Source of the DNA: Rathayibacter sp. Leaf185
Lineage (GTDB): Bacteria; Actinomycetota; Actinomycetes; Actinomycetales; Microbacteriaceae
Length of the DNA stretch: 64,000 bases
Assembly (NCBI RefSeq): GCF_001423885.1
Contig: NZ_LMPP01000001.1
Span: 1,341,543-1,405,542, forward strand
Direction: 5' to 3'
In this document: positions 52,488 through 60,274 of the stretch, piece by piece
Layout: each line of letters opens with the position of its first letter
Position numbering within the stretch: position 1 is the stretch's first letter
Program-made: the position numbers and the translations under genes
Notes under the pieces: generated by a model
The model's input: the letters and a program-made list of their open reading frames with translations, nothing else
Databases searched by the model: none
What the model was told of the DNA's origin: nothing

Positions 52488-53171
52488 ATGCTTCCCCTCC
52501 CCGAGCCGCCCGCGGGCCTCCGCATGGCCGATCTCTCGCCCGAGCAGCGCCCGCGCGAGCGGCTGCGCGCCCTCGGTGCCGAGTCGCTGACAGATGCGGA
52601 GACCCTCGCGATCCTCATCGGCACGGGCGTCCGCGGGGCCAACGCGACCGTCGTCGCCCAGCGGCTGCTCGCACGGTTCGGAGGCATCGACGCCGTCTCG
52701 CGGGCGGGCGTCGCCGATCTCACCCGTCACCGCGGCATCGGCGAGGTCGCCGCGTGCCGCATCGTCGCGTCCTTCGAGCTGCGGCGGAGGATGAACCGAG
52801 CCGGCCGCGCCGCCCGCGTCCTCGACGCCGCCTCCCTCGCGGCCCTGGTGACGCCGCTGCTCGCCGCCCGCCCCGTCGAGACGGTGCTCGCCGTCGCCCT
52901 CACCGACGCGGGTGCGGTGCGCGACGTGCTCGCCCTCGCCGACGGGCCGCCCACGCACGCGGAGCTGCCCGTCGCGGGGGTCCTCGCCGAGGTCCTGGCC
53001 CGTGGCGCCGCGACCGTCGCGCTCGCGCATTCGCACCCCGGGTCGGCGCGGGTGCTGCCGTCCGACCGCGCGGCCACGCGCGTCCTGATCGAGGGGGCGG
53101 AGGCGTGCGGCCTGCGGTTCCTCGCGCACGTCGTCGTCGGCAGCGACGGCTGGGAGGAGGCGCCACCGTGA
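52488..53171 (+). CDS. RadC/DUF2466-like JAB domain protein
   Basis: 227 residues from ATG at 52488. The N-terminal helix-hairpin-helix part (QRPRERLRALGAESLTDAETLAILIGTGVRG, LLARFGGIDAVSRAGVADLTRHRGIGEVAACRI) is clear RadC. The C-terminal JAB/MPN part is diverged: the metal motif reads HSHPGSARVLPSD, one residue shorter than the usual HxHP-x7-SxxD spacing, so metal binding is uncertain. RadC proteins have no firmly established role despite the name; DNA-related function is likely. It stands alone after the clpB terminator-like hairpin. Confidence 0.82.
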   Translation: MLPLPEPPAGLRMADLSPEQRPRERLRALGAESLTDAETLAILIGTGVRGANATVVAQRLLARFGGIDAVSRAGVADLTRHRGIGEVAACRIVASFELRRRMNRAGRAARVLDAASLAALVTPLLAARPVETVLAVALTDAGAVRDVLALADGPPTHAELPVAGVLAEVLARGAATVALAHSHPGSARVLPSDRAATRVLIEGAEACGLRFLAHVVVGSDGWEEAPP

Positions 53172-53292
53172 CCGAGCCGCCGGCTCTCGGGCCCGCTCCG
53201 CCACCGCAAGCCCCTGACAGAGCCCCTCGCCGCCGCCGACCCCCGGCGTACCGTGGAGGCGTCCCCCGATCCCCTCCCGACCAGGAGCCCCC

Positions 53293-54342
53293 ATGCGAGC
53301 AACACTCATCCACGGCGAGCGCGACATCCGACTCGAGGAGGTCCCCGACCCGGTCCTCTCGACCGGCCGCGACGCGATCGTCCGTGTCACCGCGGCGTGC
53401 GTCTGCGGCTCCGACCTGTGGCCCTACCGCGGCGTGACCCCGACGAAGGAGGCGCACCGCATCGGCCACGAGTTCGTCGGGGTCGTCGAGTCGATCGGCG
53501 ACGACGTGCACGACATCGCCGTCGGCGACTTCGTCATCGCGCCCTTCTACGTCTGCGACGGCACCTGCGCCAACTGCGCCAACGGCGTCTCGACGTCCTG
53601 CCTGACCGGCGGCTGGTGGGGCGCCGAGGTCGGCGAGCAGGGCTTCGCCGACGGCGCTCAGGGCGAGAAGGTGCGCGTCCCCCTCGCCGACGGCACGCTG
53701 TTCCGCGTCGGGACCGACCCCGACCCGGCCCTCATCCCGAGCCTGCTCACGCTCGCCGACGTGATGGGCACCGGACACCACGCCGCCGTCTCCGCCGGAG
53801 TCGCTGCCGGCTCGACCGTCGCGGTCGTCGGCGACGGGGCGGTCGGCCTCTGCGCCGTTCTGGCGGCGAAGCGCCTCGGGGCGACCACGATCATCGCGAT
53901 GTCGCGGCACTCCTCCCGCCAGGCTCTCGCCACGCGCTTCGGAGCGACGCACATCGTCGACACCCGGGGCGACGAGGGAGTGGCCGCGGTCCGCGAGCTC
54001 ACGGGCGGCATCGGCGCCGACTGCGTCCTCGAGTGCGTCGGCACCAAGGAGTCGATGCAGCAGGCCCTCGACTCCACCCGCCCGGGCGGCATGGTCGGCT
54101 ATGTCGGCGTCCCCAACGGCGGGCCCGAGCTGCCCGTGCGCCAGATGTTCGGCTCGAACGTCGGCGTCAACGGCGGTGTCGCACCCGTTCGCGGCTACAT
54201 GGCCGAGCTCCTCCCCGACGTGCTCAGCGGCGCGATCGAGCCCGGCCTCGTCTTCGACCTCGAGCTGCCGCTGGAGGAGATCGCGGAGGCGTACGCCGCC
54301 ATGGACGAGCGCCGCGCCATCAAGACGCTGGTGCGCCCCTGA
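53293..54342 (+). CDS. Zinc-dependent medium-chain alcohol dehydrogenase
   Basis: 349 residues. GroES-like catalytic domain with Cys38 in CVCGSDLWPYRG, IGHEFVGVVESIG (His/Glu ligands) and the structural-zinc Cys cluster CDGTCANCANGVSTSC; the Rossmann motif is VAVVGDGAVGLCAVLAAKRLGA. Active-site Cys, His and Glu are present. Substrate unknown; the family includes sorbitol, threonine and formaldehyde-type dehydrogenases. Starts 121 bp after radC and is followed by a family D hairpin. Confidence 0.92.
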   Translation: MRATLIHGERDIRLEEVPDPVLSTGRDAIVRVTAACVCGSDLWPYRGVTPTKEAHRIGHEFVGVVESIGDDVHDIAVGDFVIAPFYVCDGTCANCANGVSTSCLTGGWWGAEVGEQGFADGAQGEKVRVPLADGTLFRVGTDPDPALIPSLLTLADVMGTGHHAAVSAGVAAGSTVAVVGDGAVGLCAVLAAKRLGATTIIAMSRHSSRQALATRFGATHIVDTRGDEGVAAVRELTGGIGADCVLECVGTKESMQQALDSTRPGGMVGYVGVPNGGPELPVRQMFGSNVGVNGGVAPVRGYMAELLPDVLSGAIEPGLVFDLELPLEEIAEAYAAMDERRAIKTLVRP

Positions 54343-54350
54343 CGTGATAC

Positions 54351-54418
54351 CGAGGGAACCCCGGACCGTCGAGACAGTCGTCCCCGACGGGCGGCTCCGG
54401 CGATTCGGGGTTCCCCCG
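54351..54418. repeat. Family D hairpin (copy 2), possible terminator
   Basis: CGAGGGAACCCCG at 54351 and CGGGGTTCCC at 54406 pair; the unit start CGAG recurs at 54370, 19 bp later, as in 37472-37538. It begins 9 bp after the dehydrogenase stop. The remaining gap to 54530 shows nothing I can name. Confidence 0.7.
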
Positions 54419-54530
54419 CGAGACGCCCGCCGAACGGACGTCATCAGAACGTGCGCCGGAGGAAATGCGGCGGAAACAGGCGCTCACTACCGTCGGACAC
54501 GACCCGGCTGAGTCCGGGTTCTTCTCGAGG

Positions 54531-54620
54531 CACTTCCGCTACAACATCGCATAACTCCGTCGACCGGGCGGAGCGCGTGCGACTCCTCCGCTCACTTCCG
54601 CTACGAAGTATCACAACTCC
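54531..54620 (+). promoter_or_regulatory. Two 28-bp direct repeats before the sugar ABC operon
   Basis: Repeats at 54531-54558 and 54593-54620 match in 21 of 28 positions: both start CACTTCCGCTAC and end AACTCC. The second runs to 11 bp from the ATG at 54632. The 62-bp spacing is about six helical turns. They are candidate binding sites for the ROK regulator encoded in the operon, or promoter duplications. Confidence 0.6.
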
Positions 54621-54631
54621 CTGGAGCCACC

Positions 54632-55930
54632 ATGACGCGCACCGCCCCGCCCCGCTCCCGCCTCCTCCTCACCGGCGGAGTCCTCGCCGTCACGGCCCTC
54701 GCCCTCGCCGGCTGCGGTCGCGGCACCGACTCCGGCGCCGCCTCCGCCGATCTCACCGTCGACGACTCGGCCGCCACCGGCACCGTGACCCTCTGGGCCC
54801 CCGACGGCGATGCCAAGCAGCTCGACACCGTCCTCGCCGACTACGAGGCCGAGAACCCCGACCTCGACCTCGAGGTGACGCTGGTCCCCTCCGACGAGTA
54901 CAACACCAAGCTCCAGACCGCCGTCGCCGCCGGCACCGCGCCCGACATCGCGTTCCTCTACACCGAGGCGCAGACCCAGTTCCTCGCGTCCGACGCCTTC
55001 GCGCCCGTCCCCGACGACCTGGTCGACTCCGACAGCTTCTTCGAGGGCTCCTGGGACGCCGGCGAGTACGACGGCACCACCTACTCCGTGCCCTGGTACG
55101 CCTACACGCGTGTGCTGATCTACCGCTCCGACTTCGCCGAGGCCGGCGGAGTCACGGCCCCGGCCACCTGGGACGAGACGATCCCGTTCTTCGAGGGCCT
55201 CGAGGCCGGCGGCGCCGAGTCCGGCTACGGCGCCGACGTCGGCTGGGACACCTACAACGGCCAGACCCTCGCGACCTTCGCGCACCAGGCCGGCGCCGAT
55301 CTGCTCAGCGACGACGGATCCGAGTGGCAGCTCGACAGCCCCGAGATGATCGAGGCGGCCGAGTTCAACGCCTCCTTCTTCTCCTCCGGCGTCTCCTCGC
55401 CCGACACCCCGCAGTTCCTCGACGCTCAGCCCTACCTCGTCTCGGGGCAGACCGGCTCGATGATCAGCGGCCCGTGGGTCGTCGCGACGCTCGACGAGAC
55501 CGCCGCCGAGGAGGGCTGGACCGCCTCCCACATCGCGACCGCCGTGCTCCCCGCCGGCCCCGAGAGCGGAGCCGGCCAGCTCGCGGGCGGCAGCTGGGGC
55601 GTGACCGCCTCCTCCGACAACGCGACGTCGGCCTGGAAGGTCGTGCGCGAGATGGCCCAGGAGGACACCCAGATCGCGCAGTACACCGCCGCCGGCAGCA
55701 TGCCCGCCGTCGTCGACGCCTGGAGCGACCCCTCGATCGCCGACCAGCCCCTGCTGAGCGCCTTCTTCACCCAGCTCCAGGACGTCGAGCCCCTGCCCGC
55801 CGTGACCACCTGGACCCAGGTCTCCACGGTCCTCGGCCAGGAGATGGAGAAGGTCGCCCGCGGCAAGGAGTCGGTCGCCGACGCGATGGCCGCCGCCCAG
55901 CAGCAGGCCGCCTCCATCGGCACGGAGTGA
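54632..55930 (+). CDS. Sugar ABC transporter substrate-binding lipoprotein
   Basis: 432 residues, family 1 extracellular solute-binding protein. The lipobox is LAGC (Cys at about 28). VTLWAPDGDAKQLDTVLADYEAENP is the standard start of domain 1, with APDIAFLYTEAQTQFL, YSVPWYAYTRVLIYRSDF and WGVTASSDNATSAWKVVREM downstream. It captures a mono- or oligosaccharide or glycoside. It is first in the operon, 4 bp before the first permease. Confidence 0.94.
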   Translation: MTRTAPPRSRLLLTGGVLAVTALALAGCGRGTDSGAASADLTVDDSAATGTVTLWAPDGDAKQLDTVLADYEAENPDLDLEVTLVPSDEYNTKLQTAVAAGTAPDIAFLYTEAQTQFLASDAFAPVPDDLVDSDSFFEGSWDAGEYDGTTYSVPWYAYTRVLIYRSDFAEAGGVTAPATWDETIPFFEGLEAGGAESGYGADVGWDTYNGQTLATFAHQAGADLLSDDGSEWQLDSPEMIEAAEFNASFFSSGVSSPDTPQFLDAQPYLVSGQTGSMISGPWVVATLDETAAEEGWTASHIATAVLPAGPESGAGQLAGGSWGVTASSDNATSAWKVVREMAQEDTQIAQYTAAGSMPAVVDAWSDPSIADQPLLSAFFTQLQDVEPLPAVTTWTQVSTVLGQEMEKVARGKESVADAMAAAQQQAASIGTE

Positions 55931-55934
55931 TCGC

Positions 55935-56849
55935 GTGGCCGTGACCGCGCTCCCCGGCAGGCCCGCCCCGCGGCAGCGCCACAGCAGGCACACCGGCATC
56001 GCCTGGCTCTTCCTCGCGCCGTTCGTGGTGATCTTCGGAGTGTTCACGGCGATCCCGGTGATCGCCTCCCTCGCGATGAGCCTCACCGACATCCGCGGGG
56101 CCGACCTGCAGCAGCCGTTCGGAGTCGACTTCACCGGCCTCGCGAACTACGCGGTCCTGCTCGGCGACGCCGCGTTCCTCCGCGCGGTGGCGAACACGCT
56201 CTACTTCGTCGTCATCGGGGTGCCGCTCACGATGGCGGTCGGCTTCGTGCTCGCCCTGGCGCTCAACACGGGCATCCGGAGGCTGCGCGGCGTCTTCCGG
56301 GCGCTGTTCTACGCCCCGGTCGTCACCAACATCGTCTCGGTGGCGCTGATCTGGCAGTACGCGTTCAACCAGAACGGCACCATCAACGAGTTCCTCGGGG
56401 CGATCGGGTTCGCCGGGCCCAACTGGCTCGGCGACGAGAACCTCGCGATGCCGGTCGTGATCCTGCTCGGGATCTGGCGCAACTTCGGTACGGCGATGCT
56501 GCTCTTCCTGGCGGGCCTGCAGTCGGTCCCCGAGGACGTGCACGAGGCGGCCTCGCTCGACGGGGCGGGGCCGTGGCGCCGGCTGATCTCGATCACCGTG
56601 CCGCTGCTGATGCCCACGACGCTGCTCGTCTCGGTGCTGCTCTCGGTGTTCTTCCTCCAGGTCTTCGACGAGCCCTACCTGCTCACCGGCGGCGGCCCGC
56701 TCGGCTCCACGGAGTCGATGGCGCTGTACACCTACCACCAGTTCGGCTTCGGCAACATCGGAGTCTCCTCCGCCGCGTCCTTCCTCCTCCTGCTCATCGT
56801 CGCGCTCGTCAGCGTGCTGCAGTTCCGTCTGCTGAGGTCCCGCTCATGA
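55935..56849 (+). CDS. Sugar ABC transporter permease (MalF-like)
   Basis: 304 residues from GTG at 55935 with six helices. The binding-protein-dependent transport loop (EAA motif) reads EDVHEAASLDGAGPWRRLISITVPLL near residue 200. Membrane subunit of a CUT1-type importer. The ATPase subunit is not encoded here, as is common for actinobacteria that use a shared MsiK-type ATPase. It overlaps the next permease by 4 bp (ATGA). Confidence 0.94.
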   Translation: MAVTALPGRPAPRQRHSRHTGIAWLFLAPFVVIFGVFTAIPVIASLAMSLTDIRGADLQQPFGVDFTGLANYAVLLGDAAFLRAVANTLYFVVIGVPLTMAVGFVLALALNTGIRRLRGVFRALFYAPVVTNIVSVALIWQYAFNQNGTINEFLGAIGFAGPNWLGDENLAMPVVILLGIWRNFGTAMLLFLAGLQSVPEDVHEAASLDGAGPWRRLISITVPLLMPTTLLVSVLLSVFFLQVFDEPYLLTGGGPLGSTESMALYTYHQFGFGNIGVSSAASFLLLLIVALVSVLQFRLLRSRS

Positions 56850-57754
56850 CCGTCACCGCCCCTCCGCTCGCTCCCGCCCCGCCGGCCCCGCCGCGCGTCG
56901 AAGCCGAGCACCCGTCGCGCACCCGAGCCTCGTCCGAGCGCCTCCGCCGGGCCGTGCTGTACCCGGTGCTGACGGTGCTCGCCGTGATCACCCTCCTGCC
57001 GTTCGTCTGGGTCTTCTCGGGCTCGCTGCGCACGACGGCCGACATCAGTGCGAATCCGGGGGCGTGGCTCCCGACCGAGGCGACGCTCGAGAACTTCGGG
57101 CGCCTGTTCTCGCAGGCCGGCTTCACCGGCTACCTCGGCAACAGCCTCGTCGTCGCGGGGGTCGTGGTGGCGGGCAACCTGGTCGCCGCGGCGGCCGCCG
57201 GGTACGCGCTCGCCAAGCTCGACTTCGCGGGCAAGCGCGCGGCGACGATCGCGGTGCTGATCGCGCTGATGATGCCGTTCTCGGCCGTCTTCGTGCCGCA
57301 GTTCGTGGTCACGGTGCGCCTCGGGCTGGTGAACACGCTCGCGGGCATCGCGCTGCCCTCACTCGTGCTGCCGATCTCGATCTTCATCGTGCGGCAGTTC
57401 GCCGAGAGCATTCCGGAGGAGCTGCTCGAGGCCGCCCGGATCGACGGGGCGAGCGAGATGCGGATCTTCGCGCAGGTGTTCCTGCCGCTGGCCGGGCCCG
57501 CGCTCGCGACGGTCACGATCATGTCGTTCCTCGCGGCGTGGAACAACTTCATCTGGCCGCTCCTCGTGGCGCAGAACGCGTCGACCTACACGCTCCCGGT
57601 CGGTCTCGCGGCGACGAGTCAGGCCTCGCAGAACGTCACCGACTACGGTCTCGTGCTCGCCGGCGCGGTGGTGGTGATGCTGCCGGTGCTGGTGCTCTTC
57701 CTGCTCCTGCAGCGCTACTTCGTGCAGGGTATCGTCGCGACGGGCCTCAAGTGA
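56846..57754 (+). CDS. Sugar ABC transporter permease (MalG-like)
   Basis: 302 residues from ATG at 56846. A Pro-rich cytoplasmic start precedes six helices; the EAA motif is EELLEAARIDGASEMRIFAQVFLPLAGPAL, and WNNFIWPLLVAQ is typical of CUT1 MalG-type permeases. It pairs with the preceding permease. The esterase gene follows 23 bp later. Confidence 0.94.
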   Translation: MTVTAPPLAPAPPAPPRVEAEHPSRTRASSERLRRAVLYPVLTVLAVITLLPFVWVFSGSLRTTADISANPGAWLPTEATLENFGRLFSQAGFTGYLGNSLVVAGVVVAGNLVAAAAAGYALAKLDFAGKRAATIAVLIALMMPFSAVFVPQFVVTVRLGLVNTLAGIALPSLVLPISIFIVRQFAESIPEELLEAARIDGASEMRIFAQVFLPLAGPALATVTIMSFLAAWNNFIWPLLVAQNASTYTLPVGLAATSQASQNVTDYGLVLAGAVVVMLPVLVLFLLLQRYFVQGIVATGLK

Positions 57755-57777
57755 GGGGACCCGGAGGGTCAGTGGGC

Positions 57778-59088
57778 ATGGACATCTCGGTGCAGGCGCC
57801 CTGCGGCGCAGTGGTCGGTCGAGTCGACGGTGGGGTGGCCCGTTTCCTCGGCGTGCCGTTCGCCGAGGCGCCGACCGGTGAGCGGCGGTTCCGTGCTCCG
57901 GAGCAGCGGGCCGACTTCTTCGAGCCGTTCGATGCGTCGGCCTACGGGGCCACACCTCAGCGCGGTCGCCCGTTCGAGTTCACGACGATCCCCGAGCACT
58001 CGATCGCGGGCGACGACACGCTGAATCTGAACGTCGTCGCGCCGGTCGACGCCGCCGCGCTCCCGGTTCTGGTCTATGTGCACGGTGGCGGCTACGTCAC
58101 CGGAGCGGCCTCCAGCGACTGGCACGAGGGCTCGGCTTTCGCGCGCGACGGCGTGATCGTCGTCACGGTCTCCTATCGCCTCGGCGTCGACGGCTTCGCG
58201 GTGATCGAGGGGGACGCCAACCGCGGCGTCCGCGACTGGCTCGCGGCGCTGCGCTGGGTGCAGGCGAACATCGCGGCGTTCGGAGGGGATCCCTCCCGCG
58301 TCACGATCGCCGGCCAGTCGGCGGGCGGCGGGGCCGTGCTCACGCTGCTCGGCTGCTCCGAGGCGCAGCCGCTCTTCGCCCGCGCGGTGGCGATCTCGCC
58401 CACCGATCGCAGCGTCCCCGTCGAGGAGGCGTCCGCGCAGGTCGCGACGTTCGCCCACGGCCTCGGCGTCCAGCCCGACCGCGCGGGGTTCGCCTCCCTC
58501 GATCCCGACGAGCTCTCCGAGACCGCCGCCCGCACGATGATGCCGGGCGCGGCGATCGTCTTCGCCCCGGTGACGGGCGACGGCCTGCTGCCCGAGCCCG
58601 TGGCCACCGCCACCGCCCTCTCCGGGCGCGACAAGCCCCTCCTGATCGGCGCGACCGCCGACGAGTTCGACACCCCGCGGATCGATCGCGCCGCCGACGC
58701 GCCGCCCCGGGCGACCGATCTGCTGTTCCGCCGCGCCGTGCTGCAGGTGGCGCGCAACCGCGCCGACGGCCCCGCACCGACCTGGCTCTACGCCTTCGAC
58801 TGGACCTCGCCCGCGATCGGCGGTGCCGGCCACTGCCTCGATCTGCCGTTCTTCTTCGACCATCTCGATGCGGAGGCGACGACGCGGGTCCTCGGCGAGG
58901 AGCCTCCCGCGGCGCTCGCCACCACGATGCACCGCGAGCTCGTCGCGTTCGTCCGCGGAGACGACCCCGCCTGGCCCGCCGCCCGCGGCGAGGCCGGCGA
59001 CCCGGCCCGGGTCTACGACGTCGAGCCCTCGGTCGTCGCCGGCCGCTACGACGACGTGCTGCCGCTCGTCGCCGAGGCGCGCCGATGA
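57778..59088 (+). CDS. Carboxylesterase family protein (type B)
   Basis: 436 residues from ATG at 57778 (an in-frame GTG at 57772 has closer spacing to GGAGGG). The oxyanion loop is HGGGY at 102-106, the nucleophile Ser181 lies in IAGQSAGGGAVL, and the His in GAGHCLDLPFFFDHL; FGGDPSRVTIAGQSAG is the type B signature. Shorter than typical type B esterases (about 500). No signal, so it acts in the cytoplasm, probably removing acyl groups from an imported glycoside or its aglycone. It overlaps the ROK gene by 4 bp. Confidence 0.9.
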   Translation: MDISVQAPCGAVVGRVDGGVARFLGVPFAEAPTGERRFRAPEQRADFFEPFDASAYGATPQRGRPFEFTTIPEHSIAGDDTLNLNVVAPVDAAALPVLVYVHGGGYVTGAASSDWHEGSAFARDGVIVVTVSYRLGVDGFAVIEGDANRGVRDWLAALRWVQANIAAFGGDPSRVTIAGQSAGGGAVLTLLGCSEAQPLFARAVAISPTDRSVPVEEASAQVATFAHGLGVQPDRAGFASLDPDELSETAARTMMPGAAIVFAPVTGDGLLPEPVATATALSGRDKPLLIGATADEFDTPRIDRAADAPPRATDLLFRRAVLQVARNRADGPAPTWLYAFDWTSPAIGGAGHCLDLPFFFDHLDAEATTRVLGEEPPAALATTMHRELVAFVRGDDPAWPAARGEAGDPARVYDVEPSVVAGRYDDVLPLVAEARR

Positions 59089-60266
59089 GGGCCGGAGTCG
59101 CGCCCAGCACGCTCCGCCGGCTGAACTCCAGCGTGGTGCTGCGCGCGCTGGCCGAGCACGACGAGCCGGTGACGATGGCGGTGCTCGTGCGCGAGGTCGC
59201 CCTCTCGCGGCGGACGGTCGAGCTGATCCTGGCGCGACTCTGCGACGAGGGCTGGGTCGACGAGACCGCCGCCGATCCGGCGAAGGCCGATGTCGGGCGC
59301 CCGCCGCGCACCTTCCGGTTCCGCGCCGACCGCGCGCTCGTCGCGGCCGTGCGGATCGACACGGACTTCGCCTCCGCCGTGGTCTGCGACATCCGCGGCC
59401 GCATCCTCGGGCGGTCGCTCCGGCCGCTCCGCGAGTACTCCTCGCCCGAGGCCTCCGTCGAGGACGTGGTGCACGCAGTGGAGGAGGCCGTCGCCGCATC
59501 CGGGCTGCCCCGTGAGCGGATCCACGCGGGAGCGGTCGCGGCCGGTGGCGCGATCGACGAGCGCGGCGTCGTCACGCGGCTGGTCAACTCGCGGCGGTGG
59601 AACGGCTTCGCTCTCGCGGACGCTCTCGCGGACCGCCTCGGAGTCCCGTTCTTCGCCGACAACGATGCGAACCTCGCCGCACTCGCCGAGCGGTGGCGCG
59701 GTGTCGCGGCCGACTCGGCCACCTCCGCCTGGTGCATCCTCGGCAACCGCACCGGCGTCGGCCTGGTGATCAACGGCGCGGTGCACCGCGGCTTCCGCGG
59801 CGCCGCGGGCGAGCTGATCGAGGCCGGCGCGCTCGCCACCGCCGGGATGGAGAACACTCCCTTCGGCTTCCTCACCTCTCCGCAGGAGGCGGAGCGCGAG
59901 CTCGCGCACCGCTCGGCCGATGCCGCCCGCGCGGGCGACCCCGAGATGCTGCGCGAGCTCGACGCCTTCGTCGACCATCTCGCCGCGCTGCTGTCGACGC
60001 TGTCGTGGACGGTCTCGCCCGACCTCATCGTGCTCGGCGGCGGCCTCGAGGAGGCGGAGGACCTCCTCCTGCCCCGCGTCACCGTGGCCATGCGCGCCCT
60101 CGGAACACTCGACGTCGACGTCCGCTCGACCGTGCTCGGCACCGATGCGCCGCTGATCGGCGCGGTGAAGTTCGTGCTCGACCGCATGGACGTCGCCTTC
60201 TTCGGCCCCACTCTCGCCGCGCAGCCCACCCGGCCCCGCGCCGCCGTCCGATCCCGGCCCTCTTGA
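59085..60266 (+). CDS. ROK family transcriptional regulator
   Basis: 393 residues in an ATGA overlap with the esterase. N-terminal winged HTH (TLRRLNSSVVLRALAEHDEPVTMAVLVREVALSRRTVELIL) and a C-terminal ROK domain (ADNDANLAALAERWRG, LGNRTGVGLVINGAVHRGFRGAAGEL). The zinc motif of ROK proteins (C-x-C-G-x2-G-C) is missing: the segment reads EAGALATAGMENTPFGF, so zinc-dependent folding is absent or different. It is most likely the operon's own regulator, with the 28-bp direct repeats at 54531 as candidate sites; the effector may be a sugar. Confidence 0.9.
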   Translation: MRAGVAPSTLRRLNSSVVLRALAEHDEPVTMAVLVREVALSRRTVELILARLCDEGWVDETAADPAKADVGRPPRTFRFRADRALVAAVRIDTDFASAVVCDIRGRILGRSLRPLREYSSPEASVEDVVHAVEEAVAASGLPRERIHAGAVAAGGAIDERGVVTRLVNSRRWNGFALADALADRLGVPFFADNDANLAALAERWRGVAADSATSAWCILGNRTGVGLVINGAVHRGFRGAAGELIEAGALATAGMENTPFGFLTSPQEAERELAHRSADAARAGDPEMLRELDAFVDHLAALLSTLSWTVSPDLIVLGGGLEEAEDLLLPRVTVAMRALGTLDVDVRSTVLGTDAPLIGAVKFVLDRMDVAFFGPTLAAQPTRPRAAVRSRPS

Positions 60267-60274
60267 GGAGAACC

